The translations under genes and the position numbers were made by a program. From Candidatus Dadabacteria bacterium CSP1-2 (GTDB lineage Bacteria; Desulfobacterota_D; UBA1144; Nemesobacterales; CSP1-2): a stretch of 64,000 nucleotides of DNA. Where the stretch lies: NCBI GenBank assembly GCA_001443445.1, contig LDXN01000003.1, positions 18,887 to 82,886 of the forward strand. Direction: 5' to 3'. The notes beneath the pieces are model-generated. The model saw nothing but the letters and a program-made list of their open reading frames with translations. It did not search any database and was not told where the DNA came from. Below, piece by piece: positions 1-8,141 of this stretch (positions within the stretch are counted from its first letter, which is position 1; each line of letters starts with the position of its first letter).

Positions 1-641
1 TTTTCTCCTTCGCTCCGATGCAAATGTCTAGTGCAGCCCTCATCTTAAACCTTCTTGTTGCAGGAATTGGGTTTTTCTCCTTCTATAGAGCAGGACATTT
101 CAATGACCGAATTACTTGGCCTTTCCTCATAACATCAGTGCCTGCAGCGTTCATAGGTGGTATGATACTAGTTACAGAACGAATTTACTCATTACTTCTA
201 GCCCTGGTTCTTATTTTTGCTGCATTTCGCCTAATCTCGGAAATCCGATCTAAACCAGAAGATTCTGTTTCTAAATTTCCAAGTCTCCTTGTTGCACTTC
301 CTGTCGGCGCAGGAATTGGATTGATCTCAGGAATCGTTGGTGTAGGCGGTGGTATTTTTTTAAGCCCGCTCATTTTGTTTATGAAGTGGGCATACCCCAA
401 ACAAACATCAGCCACATCTGCCTGCTTTATTCTGGTCAACTCTCTAGCTGGCCTTTTAGGCCGTTTTACAGGTGGCAGTTTGGAAATAGGTATGTTGGCT
501 CCGTTTGTGTTCACAGCCTTTTTAGGTGGGTTGGTAGGTTCGTATATGGGTGCAAATCTACTTTCAGGCTCTATACTTAGACGGATTCTGGGAGTTATTC
601 TTCTGATTGCGTCTTATAAATTACTGAAGCTTTCGTTATAA
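1..641 (+). CDS. TauE/SafE family permease, 5'-truncated by window edge
   Basis: The frame is already open at the left edge, so the true start lies outside; the first in-frame ATG is at 18 and gives 207 residues, against roughly 240-270 for the family. The product is almost entirely hydrophobic, with about six membrane segments. The glycine-rich stretch GIVGVGGGIFLSPL (about residues 105-118) is typical of the second half-repeat of TauE/SafE (DUF81) inner-membrane proteins. Members export sulfite, sulfonates or other small anions; the substrate cannot be read here. No partner gene is visible, and the 292 bp before argH hold nothing I recognise. Confidence 0.85.
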   Translation, partial: FSFAPMQMSSAALILNLLVAGIGFFSFYRAGHFNDRITWPFLITSVPAAFIGGMILVTERIYSLLLALVLIFAAFRLISEIRSKPEDSVSKFPSLLVALPVGAGIGLISGIVGVGGGIFLSPLILFMKWAYPKQTSATSACFILVNSLAGLLGRFTGGSLEIGMLAPFVFTAFLGGLVGSYMGANLLSGSILRRILGVILLIASYKLLKLSL

Positions 642-917
642 GTTTAGTGAGGAAAACATAACCAAACTTTTCACATGGTTGCAAATTAAAAGAGAAAGGT
701 GGTTAAATTCTGGGAAAGCAAATGAAATCTGGCTTTACAGATTTGCTAAACCAATTATTCCTAATTTCTTAAACTCCCTACCATAAAAATGTTATCCTAT
801 TTTTAGAAGTTCATAGTGATTAATTAACCTAATCTTCACACTCTACAGATGCGATGATGTTCACACTTGTATTTATTAAACATGGTATTATTTCTAAAAC
901 GAAAAGTTAGATACTCA

Positions 918-936
918 AGAGGAGGTACGTAATTTG
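918..936 (+). promoter_or_regulatory. Shine-Dalgarno site and TTG start of argH
   Basis: AGAGGAGGT at 918-926 lies 7 nt before a TTG at 934. The protein aligns with ArgH from its first residues ([10 protein letters not shown]), so this strong ribosome site decides in favour of TTG. Confidence 0.75.
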
Positions 937-2316
937 GCTCAAAAACCTTGGGGAGGAAGATTTAAAAAGGGAACGCACAAGTTGGTTGAAAAATTTACAG
1001 CTTCTATTGACTTTGATAAGAGGCTATACAAAGAAGATATCGAGGGAAGCATCGCACATGTAAAGATGCTTGGCAAGCAAGGAATTATATCAAAACAGGA
1101 ATCACAAAAGATAGTAAAAGCGCTAGAGGGAATTAGGGGAGAGATCGAAAAGGGAAAGTTCCCCTTTAAAGAAGAGCTTGAGGATATTCACCTTAATATC
1201 GAAAAACGCCTTATAGATAAAATCGGCGACATAGGTGGCAAGCTCCATACAGCAAGAAGCAGAAACGACCAAATTGCACTCGATGAACGTTTGTATTTAA
1301 GGCGTGAAATTAGTGAGATTCTTTCTATGATAAAAGAGCTTGCAGAAGATCTTCTAAATTTAGGTGAGAAGAACATAGAGGTGATTATGCCCGCATATAC
1401 ACATCTTCAAAGAGCCCAACCATTACTTCTCTCACACTATCTACTAGCCCACTTTGAAATGTTAAAACGCGATAGAGAGCGTTATGTTGATTGCCTAAAA
1501 AGGGTAAACATTATGCCACTAGGTGCTGGTGCAGTCGCTGGCACTTCTTTTCCGATAGACAGAGAGTATGTAGCAGAGCTTTTAAACTTTCCTCAAGTCT
1601 CAAGAAATAGTGTTGATAGCATAAGCGATAGGGACTTCGTCTTAGAATTCATTTCAATTTCAGCAATTCTTGCCATGCATTTAAGCAGGCTTTCGGAGGA
1701 ATTTATCTTATGGTCTAGCAAAGAGTTCGATTTCATTGACTTGGGAGATGAATTTACAACAGGCTCGAGCATTATGCCTCAAAAGAGAAACCCAGATGTT
1801 CCTGAGCTTATACGTGGAAAAACGGGAAGGGTATATGGAAATCTGATGGCTCTCCTTACCATTATGAAAGGGCTACCACTCTCATATAATAGAGACCTTC
1901 AGGAAGATAAAGAACCCATGTTTGACACAGTCGATACCGTAAAATCATCTCTTCAGGTGCTATCAGAAATGATGAAACACATAAAATTCAAACCCGAGAA
2001 TATGAGAAAAGCGCTTTCCAAGGGCTTCGCCACTGCAACTGACCTAGCTGATTATTTAGCACGAAAGGGAATGCCATTCAGACAGGCACACGAAGTTACG
2101 GGAAAAGTTGTTAGATACGCAGAGGGAAAGGGAAGAGAACTAACACAGTTAAGTATTTCGGAACTAAAAATTTTCTCAAACTTATTTGAGGAAGATGTAT
2201 TTGATCATATAACCCTAGAAGGCTCAATCTCGAGCAAAAAATCCTACGGTGGAACAGCAAAAGAGAATGTTTTAAGAATGATCCAAGAATGCAAAAGGGA
2301 AATAGCAAAGTGGTAA
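934..2316 (+). CDS. argH: Argininosuccinate lyase
   Basis: Cleaves argininosuccinate to arginine and fumarate, the last step of arginine synthesis, in the cytoplasm. At 460 residues it has the normal length of the fumarase/aspartase superfamily. Visible signatures are [16 protein letters not shown] near residue 105 and the mobile catalytic loop [12 protein letters not shown] near residue 276, which carries the catalytic serine. The N-terminal WGGRF is the usual ArgH opening. It starts at TTG behind a strong ribosome site. No other arginine gene adjoins it; the next gene is convergent, so argH is probably monocistronic. No internal damage is seen. Confidence 0.97.
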   Translation: MAQKPWGGRFKKGTHKLVEKFTASIDFDKRLYKEDIEGSIAHVKMLGKQGIISKQESQKIVKALEGIRGEIEKGKFPFKEELEDIHLNIEKRLIDKIGDIGGKLHTARSRNDQIALDERLYLRREISEILSMIKELAEDLLNLGEKNIEVIMPAYTHLQRAQPLLLSHYLLAHFEMLKRDRERYVDCLKRVNIMPLGAGAVAGTSFPIDREYVAELLNFPQVSRNSVDSISDRDFVLEFISISAILAMHLSRLSEEFILWSSKEFDFIDLGDEFTTGSSIMPQKRNPDVPELIRGKTGRVYGNLMALLTIMKGLPLSYNRDLQEDKEPMFDTVDTVKSSLQVLSEMMKHIKFKPENMRKALSKGFATATDLADYLARKGMPFRQAHEVTGKVVRYAEGKGRELTQLSISELKIFSNLFEEDVFDHITLEGSISSKKSYGGTAKENVLRMIQECKREIAKW

Positions 2317-2317
2317 C

Positions 2318-2418
2318 CTACGTCGAATCCCGATTTCGGATAGCAGAGTGCAAAAGATGAATAAAGATGTGTTTAAGCGGAAAAAAACTATAAGCTACCA
2401 ATCCGAATTCCGAAATCA
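2318..2418. repeat. Interspersed repeat with CGAATCCCGATTTCGG / CCGAATTCCGAAATC ends
   Basis: The gap between the convergent argH and HerA-like genes holds two related motifs in opposite orientation: one at about 2323-2340 built on AATCCCGATTTCGGA and one at about 2402-2418 built on CCGAATTCCGAAATC. The same vocabulary recurs at 17570-17600, 32630-32685 and inside leuS at 43345-43420, so I treat it as a dispersed repeat family rather than a gene. Confidence 0.5.
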
Positions 2419-2422
2419 GTGG

Positions 2423-4123
2423 TCATCCGTAGAGTTCCTCTACGTATTTTTTTGCTTTTCCAGATTCAGGCAAGGATGCAATCTCTTTGTAAAATTTGTC
2501 GTCGTATTCCCTTGTCTTTACCACTACAGGCATAGGCACTGCATGACCGATGATTAGAGCCTGCTGTTTCGTATCAAGGCTTGCAAGAATGGCTCTAAGC
2601 CCCGATGTGTTACTAACTCCTGTAAGCACTGACTGTATATCCTTCTCATCGTTAAGAAGTGCAGTTATCCTAGTACCGATTTGTGAAATCACCTCATCAT
2701 CTATTCCAGATGGTCTCTGATCAACAATCATCATTGTAACAGAGTATTTTCTAAGCTCTCTTGCAATCGTTCCAAAAATTGTCTGACGCGCCGCCTGGGG
2801 ATTTAAAAACTTATGCGCCTCTTCAATAGTAATCATAAGCTGGCGGGGTCTGTCAGCGGGATTTCTTGTTGCAAAATAGCCCTCAGTTTTCTCAATATAA
2901 TAGTCGTGAATCCTTCGAGATATGATATTTGCTACAAGAAGATAGGAAAGAGCGTTGTTTCTTTTTCCGAATTCAAGCACTATATTTATACCTCGTCCAA
3001 GATATTCTATTATTTTTTTGATAGTTCCCTCACCACGGCTGTTATCATCTACTATAAACGGAAGATTTTTAAGCCTTACGAGCTTTCTATAAAGCGCTGA
3101 GAGAGACGATTGATGTGCCCCTAACTCTTTCGCTTTGTCTGTCAAATCTTCCTGCTTCCACGAAAGAAGTTCACTTAGCCATCCCTCCTCATATTTCCTA
3201 TAAAGAGCATAAGCAGATTCAATTGCGGTCGTATGCAGTTGAAGTTCATCTTGAAGAAGAGCAATGTCTTCTATTTCTATCTGGTCAAGGGATATGTAGA
3301 CTTCGACATCGGGTTTCGCCCCACGACGCTTTGTGGACTGCGGATCAAGGGAAAATATGGAAACCTTTTCGGGAAATAGTTCTTTGAGTCCCTTCACAAA
3401 AAAGCCTGCTTCTTCTTTTTGTGAGTCCCAGCCATATTCGTTGTGCATGTCAAAAATAAGGTTTACAGCCTTTCCATACTTAATAATTCCTGCAAGCATA
3501 AGCCTTGTAAGAAAGGTTTTACCAGTACCGCTTTTCCCAAAGATTCCATTGCTTCTCTCAACAAATCTATCAAGGTTCATGCATACCGGGATATCCATAT
3601 CAAGCGGAGAGCCGATATTATAAAACCTTCCGCCCTTATCTTCGGTTCCAAATACCAAGCTAACGTCCCCCTCCGCGGCTTCTGAGACAAGTGCGAAATG
3701 GGGTGGAATTGTCTTTACCGGTTTTGGTTCGTTGTCGTCATGCTTTATCATCAGCATCGGTCTTAGTTCTACAGTTGAATAAGTACTCGTCCCAGAAAGA
3801 ACCTGTCTCAATGTCTCATCTTCTCTCGATGGTGGATTTATAAGCACATTGGTTGACGAAGCATCTAGCTTAACATCAGTAATAAGAGAGAAGAACTTAT
3901 GATAAAGCCCAAAAACAACTACGAATTTACCAGCCTTAACTTCCTCAATGCTTCTATCAGGGCTTAGTTTCATCTGAAGCCCCTCAGTTAAGGATCCGCC
4001 AGTTATAAGACCAAGTTCTCTGTTTTCTTCAGTCATTTTTTCTATATTGAGAATAGCAAAGTAAGACCTAACTTGCAAGGAGTAACTAATACTTAAATCT
4101 GAGTCAAAAGCATCTTTATCCAC
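2423..4123 (-). CDS. HerA-type P-loop ATPase (DUF87 / FtsK-HerA superfamily)
   Basis: A 566-residue soluble ATPase. The N-terminal ~180 residues look like the beta-rich HAS-barrel of HerA proteins. GKSGTGKTFL (about residues 194-203) is the Walker A motif and LMITIEEAHKFL (about 430) the Walker B motif. A conserved arginine follows in TIARELRKYSVTMMIVDQRPSGID, read as two halves around the sensor strand. HerA proteins are hexameric DNA translocases; archaeal ones partner with NurA in end resection, while bacterial homologues are poorly understood and some belong to defence systems. No NurA or SIR2 partner adjoins it: neighbours are argH and a tRNA. The start is GTG. The exact role is unknown. 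Confidence 0.85.
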   Translation of the reverse strand: MDKDAFDSDLSISYSLQVRSYFAILNIEKMTEENRELGLITGGSLTEGLQMKLSPDRSIEEVKAGKFVVVFGLYHKFFSLITDVKLDASSTNVLINPPSREDETLRQVLSGTSTYSTVELRPMLMIKHDDNEPKPVKTIPPHFALVSEAAEGDVSLVFGTEDKGGRFYNIGSPLDMDIPVCMNLDRFVERSNGIFGKSGTGKTFLTRLMLAGIIKYGKAVNLIFDMHNEYGWDSQKEEAGFFVKGLKELFPEKVSIFSLDPQSTKRRGAKPDVEVYISLDQIEIEDIALLQDELQLHTTAIESAYALYRKYEEGWLSELLSWKQEDLTDKAKELGAHQSSLSALYRKLVRLKNLPFIVDDNSRGEGTIKKIIEYLGRGINIVLEFGKRNNALSYLLVANIISRRIHDYYIEKTEGYFATRNPADRPRQLMITIEEAHKFLNPQAARQTIFGTIARELRKYSVTMMIVDQRPSGIDDEVISQIGTRITALLNDEKDIQSVLTGVSNTSGLRAILASLDTKQQALIIGHAVPMPVVVKTREYDDKFYKEIASLPESGKAKKYVEELYG

Positions 4124-4210
4124 ATCTAAAGTAATGGGAATTAAAAATTTTATGAGTCTTTAACCCTATTCTTCATTTAAGATGAAGAACCAACTAGCAT
4201 TGGCGTTTTA

Positions 4211-4238
4211 TTGATTTCAATCGCTAATGTGCTAAATT
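4211..4238 (+). promoter_or_regulatory. Putative sigma-70 promoter of tRNA-Glu
   Basis: TTGATT at 4211-4216 and TAAATT at 4233-4238 are separated by 16 bp and lie about 19 bp upstream of the tRNA 5' end, the right distance for a tRNA promoter. The call rests on position and motif match only. Confidence 0.4.
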
Positions 4239-4256
4239 ACCATGCAGAAAATTAGT

Positions 4257-4331
4257 GGCCCCTTCGTCTAGAGGTCAGGACGTTGCCCTCTCAAGGCAGA
4301 AACACGGGTTCGAGTCCCGTAGGGGCCGCCA
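4257..4331 (+). tRNA. tRNA-Glu (anticodon CTC)
   Basis: The acceptor stem GGCCCCT pairs with AGGGGCC and is followed by discriminator G and an encoded CCA (4329-4331). The T arm ACGGGTTCGAGTCCCGT folds normally. The anticodon loop is CTCTCAA at 4288-4294 with CTC at 4290-4292, reading GAG (Glu). The stem has one T-G wobble at its base. The region immediately downstream contains tyrosine-recombinase remnants, so this tRNA is a plausible integration site, although no second copy of the tRNA 3' end was found in the window. Confidence 0.97.
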
Positions 4332-4504
4332 TATAAATCTCCTTTAATTAAAGCGCCCTATGTATCGTTGAATGATACTTAAAACAAATCGACTACTGAT
4401 GAGGTGTCCAAGGAGGTGTCTATCATTTAAGTTTCACCTCCAAAATTCCAACCATATAATTTTTATGTAGTTTTTAACGTCAAGGTTCTGCAACATCAAA
4501 AATC

Positions 4505-4850
4505 TTGGATATTTTGAAACTGTTCTAAAGATATCTATGTTTCCTGAATGCCTTTGTCACCACCTCAGACATATATTCGCTTCTCGAATTTTCATAAATG
4601 GTACGGTGTTGATTTGGTAACTGTTCAAGAACTACTTGGACGCAGATCTATAATTATGACAAAACCCTATTCAAACCCGACACCGGAGCCTAAGAGAAAG
4701 GCTGTGGAATCACTTGTTTTAAACAACAAAGTGGGGAATAAGACAAAGATTATTAATATTAAAAAAAGGAATGCCTATGCACCTTTTCTCAATCCTAGCA
4801 GGATCGTAAATACTAAGATTCTAAGTATGCAAGAGTTGCCGTTGTGGTAT
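4505..4850 (+). pseudogene. Tyrosine recombinase (phage-type integrase) C-terminal remnant, frameshifted
   Basis: Two frames join into an integrase C-terminus. In one frame (about 4512-4605) lies CHHLRHIFASRIFING, matching the catalytic HxLRHxFAS box. In the frame starting at 4548, from about 4606, follows GVDLVTVQELLGRRS and then MTKPYSNPTPEPKRKAVES, which carries the catalytic-tyrosine position (normally LGHKS...MTxRYSH). The switch near 4605 is a frameshift. The normal LGHKS histidine is replaced (LGRRS), and the N-terminal DNA-binding domain is absent. It sits just downstream of tRNA-Glu, as expected for a decayed island integrase. The reading on to 4874 is probably non-native tail. Confidence 0.75.
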
Positions 4851-4856
4851 GTAATG

Positions 4857-5258
4857 TTAGGGGTTCACGCGTAAGTTTGCTTTGTCTTCTAATTTAAGGG
4901 CAAGTAATTTATTAATAGATTTTTGATTCGACCAGCCAGTGATGGTTCCGTGTCTATATGGAGGTTCTTTAGGATAAAAAAATAACTTGTCTCTATTAAC
5001 GCTAATATTTATAACATCATTTGAGTTAATATCCGCCCTTCCTTTTATTGTATTTTGCTGATACGGAGTAACATCACAATCTGCTATATTCCATATTTCG
5101 CTTTCAGATAATCCTAACACTCTGAAAACAGATGTTTGATTGTCTTTAGGATTAGGCATGAATGCCGCCCACTTAACGGTTTGGTTTGATTTTCTTATAT
5201 AATTGCTATTATATAGATATCTAGTAAGGACTTCAGGGTTAGATTGTATTAATGGCAT
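4857..5258 (-). CDS. Hypothetical protein, third gene of TIGR04255 operon
   Basis: A 133-residue soluble protein with no signal peptide or membrane segment. Visible features are an N-terminal LTRYLYNSNYIRKSNQTVKW, a central SVFRVLGLSESEIW and a PPYRHGTITGW motif near residue 100. This looks like a recurrent uncharacterised family, but I cannot name a domain or a catalytic residue. It is the last gene of an apparent three-gene operon: 10 bp separate it from the preceding 170-residue gene. Conservation of the trio elsewhere, if real, would imply one shared function. The operon lies between decayed integrases, suggesting mobile cargo. Function unknown. Confidence 0.7.
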   Translation of the reverse strand: MPLIQSNPEVLTRYLYNSNYIRKSNQTVKWAAFMPNPKDNQTSVFRVLGLSESEIWNIADCDVTPYQQNTIKGRADINSNDVINISVNRDKLFFYPKEPPYRHGTITGWSNQKSINKLLALKLEDKANLRVNP

Positions 5259-5268
5259 TTAAGTTCTA

Positions 5269-5781
5269 CTATTTAGAATACAATCTTTTGAGATAATTAA
5301 TTATAGGGTCTGGTATGAAGTCTCCTAATAATTCAGTCCCATGGGTATTGTTAGCTCCAAAAATTCCAGCATAAGTTAGAGTTTGGTTATCATCGATGCT
5401 AAAGACAAATGTTCGGCCATAATCATCACTCCACTCAAATGCTATGTCACCATCAGGCTCAGGTGTGATTTCTGGCATAGGGAAATTCAAGAAAGTAGCA
5501 TTTAACATATTAATAATATTTTTTGCATCTAAAAAGGTGTTTACAGATATGGGATTAGCACCGTATCCATCCCAGTTGTACCGTGAGCAACTAATAAAAA
5601 TTTCTTCTAACTCATCTATTATTTGTTGTAACTGTGAATAACGACCAATTGACTCTGTTTTTTTCAATTGATTTAAAATGTCTTCATATTTATTTTCTAG
5701 AACTATTGATTCTGAAGCAAAACCTTTTCCTGATTGTTTGGGAAACCCAATTAAATAGCTACTCATAGTAGCCGTGCTCAT
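5269..5781 (-). CDS. Hypothetical protein with NWDGYGA motif, second gene of TIGR04255 operon
   Basis: A 170-residue soluble protein. The most distinctive stretches are SRYNWDGYGANPIS (about residues 66-79) and TPEPDGDIAFEWSDD (about 106-120), followed by a beta-rich tail. The WDGYGA...PEPDG.I..EW pattern recurs in uncharacterised bacterial proteins, but no enzymatic signature is evident. Its start codon overlaps the stop of the TIGR04255-type gene (5778-5781, ATGA), which implies translational coupling. The N-terminal 30 residues are low in confident structure, so the true start could be slightly downstream. Function unknown; it probably acts with its two neighbours. Confidence 0.75.
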   Translation of the reverse strand: MSTATMSSYLIGFPKQSGKGFASESIVLENKYEDILNQLKKTESIGRYSQLQQIIDELEEIFISCSRYNWDGYGANPISVNTFLDAKNIINMLNATFLNFPMPEITPEPDGDIAFEWSDDYGRTFVFSIDDNQTLTYAGIFGANNTHGTELLGDFIPDPIINYLKRLYSK

Positions 5782-6524
5782 TGGTAAGTCTCCAATAATT
5801 TTTTAGTTATGCTTTTAAAAAATATCTGATTTTTGAAGTTTCTTAGTTTCTCTAAGATTGCCAAAATGTCTTCTTCTAAAAAGCCATCTGGTGTGAATTT
5901 AATGACATCTATATCTAATATTATAGGAAGATTATCTTTAAAATCAACCTTAGGTTCCAAAGCTTGAGTGATAATAGCTGTTATTCTAGGATCAGGAGCA
6001 GGGATAACTACTCTGTAAAAGAAACTGATAATTCCTTGTGGTAATCCTTCCGGAACTTCTGGAGGACAAGTTAAATAGTCTCGAAAGTCAATTATCGGCA
6101 TTGGTATATTTAGATTGTTTATGTATCGTACTGCAATTCTGCTAATAAAAACTGGTTGTACTAATTCTTTATAATAATTCCATAGCTGTAATGCTTCGTC
6201 TCTAACCTCATCCCAATTTTTATAAGGTTTAAGTCTATTGAAAGTAAAACCATCGTCTCTTAATTGAACAATTTTGGTGCCATTAGATGATTCGTATCTA
6301 TAACCATTGATCTTGTCATGAGTTGTCACACTTTGCTCGCGGTCTTTAACATCTATCTTTGTTTCGTGAAATTTCATGGTTTTCTCTATAGAGTACTCTC
6401 TTGTTATTTTACTCCCTATAGATTTAAATTGATCTAAATTAAACCCTTTTGGTAACTTACATCTTATATCAACAAGGGCTTCCGTAATTGGAGCATTTGG
6501 AAGCGTAGGATATTTTTCTGACAT
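5778..6524 (-). CDS. TIGR04255 family protein (sporadically distributed, function unknown)
   Basis: A 248-residue protein opening with YPTLPNAPITEALVDIRC, the hallmark start of the TIGR04255 family, with the later SRIAVRYINNLNIP segment also typical. Family members are about 240-270 residues, occur sporadically across bacteria, and have no established function; patchy distribution fits horizontal transfer. There is no membrane segment and no recognised catalytic motif. It is first in a three-gene operon, with a 4-bp ATGA overlap to the next gene. Position beside a tRNA and between integrase remnants suggests cargo, possibly defence-related; that is inference only. Confidence 0.8.
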   Translation of the reverse strand: MSEKYPTLPNAPITEALVDIRCKLPKGFNLDQFKSIGSKITREYSIEKTMKFHETKIDVKDREQSVTTHDKINGYRYESSNGTKIVQLRDDGFTFNRLKPYKNWDEVRDEALQLWNYYKELVQPVFISRIAVRYINNLNIPMPIIDFRDYLTCPPEVPEGLPQGIISFFYRVVIPAPDPRITAIITQALEPKVDFKDNLPIILDIDVIKFTPDGFLEEDILAILEKLRNFKNQIFFKSITKKLLETYQ

Positions 6525-6745
6525 TGAATTAACTTTGATGAAGATTAATATTTAAACAAACATAAGTGACGTTCACCGGCGATTGGGAGTGATATACACA
6601 ACTGATTATAAATAAATATACAATTTATGTCTATGTCTTGTGAAAAGTTTTCAAATATCCAAAAGTAGATCTATTACTCAATGCTCATGGGTTAGATTTC
6701 CCAGTACTCATAGTTTGTATTTATAAAAAATCAACCAAGGTATGT

Positions 6746-6868
6746 TTATCTCATCAAAGCTTGAGCCTCTTCGAGGTTTATTCTGATAATTTTTTCTAAC
6801 TTGGCAATAGCAGCTTTTTTAGCTTTCTCCATTGTATCACTATAACGTTTAAGCATTGTGTTATTCTT
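6746..6868 (-). pseudogene. Possible recombinase C-terminal scrap
   Basis: A short open stretch reads NTMLKRYSDTMEKAKKAA and ends in EEAQALMR. The TMLKRYSDT segment resembles the MTxRYSH catalytic-tyrosine box of phage-type integrases followed by the usual basic helix. An in-frame stop lies immediately upstream, so at most about 40 residues survive. The resemblance is short and could be chance. Confidence 0.35.
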
Positions 6869-7140
6869 AGGTTAAGTAAGTGCCATGACGGTTGGAAAAT
6901 CTTCTTTCTCTCCAATGAAAACATTCCGAATAAAGCCATATCGGAATATACAGAAAACGCCTCAAATGAATTCCAGCAATTTCCTTACAATCGCATAAAT
7001 TATAGTTACCGTCAAATAACTAACGCATTTAGAGAGTTATAACGGTAGACCTAAGCTCTCATAATACAACTGCCGCTTAATCTATTAGCGCACCCCAAGT
7101 GAATACTCATTCAACAAATTCTGCTTCTCACAAGGCTGAT

Positions 7141-7362
7141 TCAGTTTGAAACTGCTATTTCAGTCTTGGGGACTTGAAGGTTCGGGTAAATATTGATTAG
7201 CGTGATAGCCTTCTTCTTGTGTTCAGGTGTAGGATGGGAATACCGCTTTGTCATAACTATGGACTTATGCCCTAATAGTTCTTGAATAGTTGAAAGGTCA
7301 ACGCCATTCATTTGTACGAAATAAGATATTTTTCTTGGACGTAGGGTTTATACGCGAACCTT
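7141..7362 (-). pseudogene. Tyrosine recombinase C-terminal remnant
   Basis: On the minus strand the frame ending at 7141 reads MNGVDLSTIQELLGHKS followed by IVMTKRYSHPTPEHKKKAIT, a clear integrase C-terminus with the LGH histidine and catalytic tyrosine intact. Upstream, TLRPRKISYFV occupies the position of the HxLRHxFASYFV box with its catalytic residues damaged, and no N-terminal domain is found. It is closely similar to the plus-strand remnant near 4610-4730 (GVDLVTVQELLG), so related integrases lie in inverted orientation on both sides of the TIGR04255 operon. Confidence 0.75.
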
Positions 7363-7444
7363 CCTATAACATCTCTTTGTTTTTATTTTCAAAATTTAAG
7401 GTTTTTTCGATACCTTCTAGCAAAAAGTAGATAAGGCTTTACTT

Positions 7445-7654
7445 TTATTCTTCGTCTAAGACCTTTTCTCTCTCTTTGACCTGCTTCTCGCTTTGTTCCA
7501 CTAAACCCTTTGCTTTTGTTTTGAGACCTATTGCTTCCTTCATATATGTGGTTGACACTTCTTTTGATTCCTTCAGCATTCCCATTATTTTAGTTATACC
7601 TAATATTATTAACAAAATAACTATTAAACCTAATATCACCCGTTTTATATTCAT
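7445..7654 (-). CDS. Small single-pass membrane protein
   Basis: 69 residues. An N-terminal hydrophobic helix (VILGLIVILLIILGITKIM, residues 6-24) is followed by a charged, coiled-coil-like tail rich in Lys and Glu (KAKGLVEQSEKQVKEREKVL). It looks like a small inner-membrane-anchored protein. No homologue is recognised. Coding is supported only by this sensible topology; an opposite-strand frame over the same bases is less protein-like. Confidence 0.5.
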   Translation of the reverse strand: MNIKRVILGLIVILLIILGITKIMGMLKESKEVSTTYMKEAIGLKTKAKGLVEQSEKQVKEREKVLDEE

Positions 7655-7833
7655 AATATTATTATAAAACCCTTAGAAGATAATTTCTACAGATTATATT
7701 CTGCACTGAAGATATATAACCGAAGAAACATGGATTGTTCAATTAAAAAAATATTACAAAGGTATTAAACCGAGTAAAATTTATAGAGCCTTTATATCAA
7801 ATATGACTTTGAACTACACGTTCATTTACTAAT

Positions 7834-8118
7834 ATGAGACACAGAAAGCACAAAATAAAGCGTCAGCATAGCATGATAAAGGGGTTAAGAGAATTCCTAG
7901 AAGAAAATATCTCTACTCTTGACTTCGTAGATGGGATTATCCCTGGTGAGATAAAAGTGGGAAGTGCTACTGGAGAGAACCTGATCGTGAAATACAAATA
8001 CAGCACTGTCAGTGGTGCAAAGCTAATCGCAAAAAGTGGTTCTTCAATTCAAGAGGTATTTGTTGTAACAAGGTTTCCAGAAAAGCTTAAGGAAGTGATT
8101 GAAGTAATTGCAGAGTAG
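7834..8118 (+). CDS. DUF2103 family predicted metal-binding protein
   Basis: 94 residues. The basic, histidine-bearing N-terminus RHRKHKIKRQHSMIKGL is followed by FVDGIIPGEIKVG, then GAKLIAKSGSSIQEVFVV, the pattern I associate with DUF2103 (predicted metal-binding). No experimentally defined function is known to me. It is convergent with dnaE, and its TAG stop lies in the left arm of the perfect hairpin at 8116-8141. Function not assigned. Confidence 0.65.
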   Translation: MRHRKHKIKRQHSMIKGLREFLEENISTLDFVDGIIPGEIKVGSATGENLIVKYKYSTVSGAKLIAKSGSSIQEVFVVTRFPEKLKEVIEVIAE

Positions 8119-8141
8119 AGACGCATCGCAATGCGTCTCTA
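8116..8141. terminator. Perfect 11-bp hairpin between convergent genes, carrying both stop codons
   Basis: TAGAGACGCAT (8116-8126), loop CGCA, ATGCGTCTCTA (8131-8141). The first three bases are the TAG stop of the DUF2103 gene; the last three, read on the minus strand, are the TAG stop of dnaE. The symmetry suits a bidirectional terminator, though no long T-run follows. Similar GTAGAGACGC palindromes are common dispersed repeats in bacteria. Confidence 0.7.

Larger units (their letters stand above)
6525..7444. other. Gene-poor remnant zone of the tRNA-Glu-linked element
   Basis: About 920 bp with no intact gene. It contains two recombinase-like fragments on the minus strand (listed separately at 6746-6868 and 7141-7362). 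The rest, including the likely promoter region of the TIGR04255 operon near 6530-6620, shows nothing else I recognise. Confidence 0.6.

Noticed and set aside
4332..7400. attL/attR duplication of the tRNA-Glu 3' end
   Set aside because: I looked for a second TTCGAGTCCCGTAGGGGCC-like copy and saw none, so the island's exact borders are not supported.
7476..7667. 63-codon plus-strand frame
   Set aside because: Overlaps the minus-strand small membrane protein, which has the more sensible topology.
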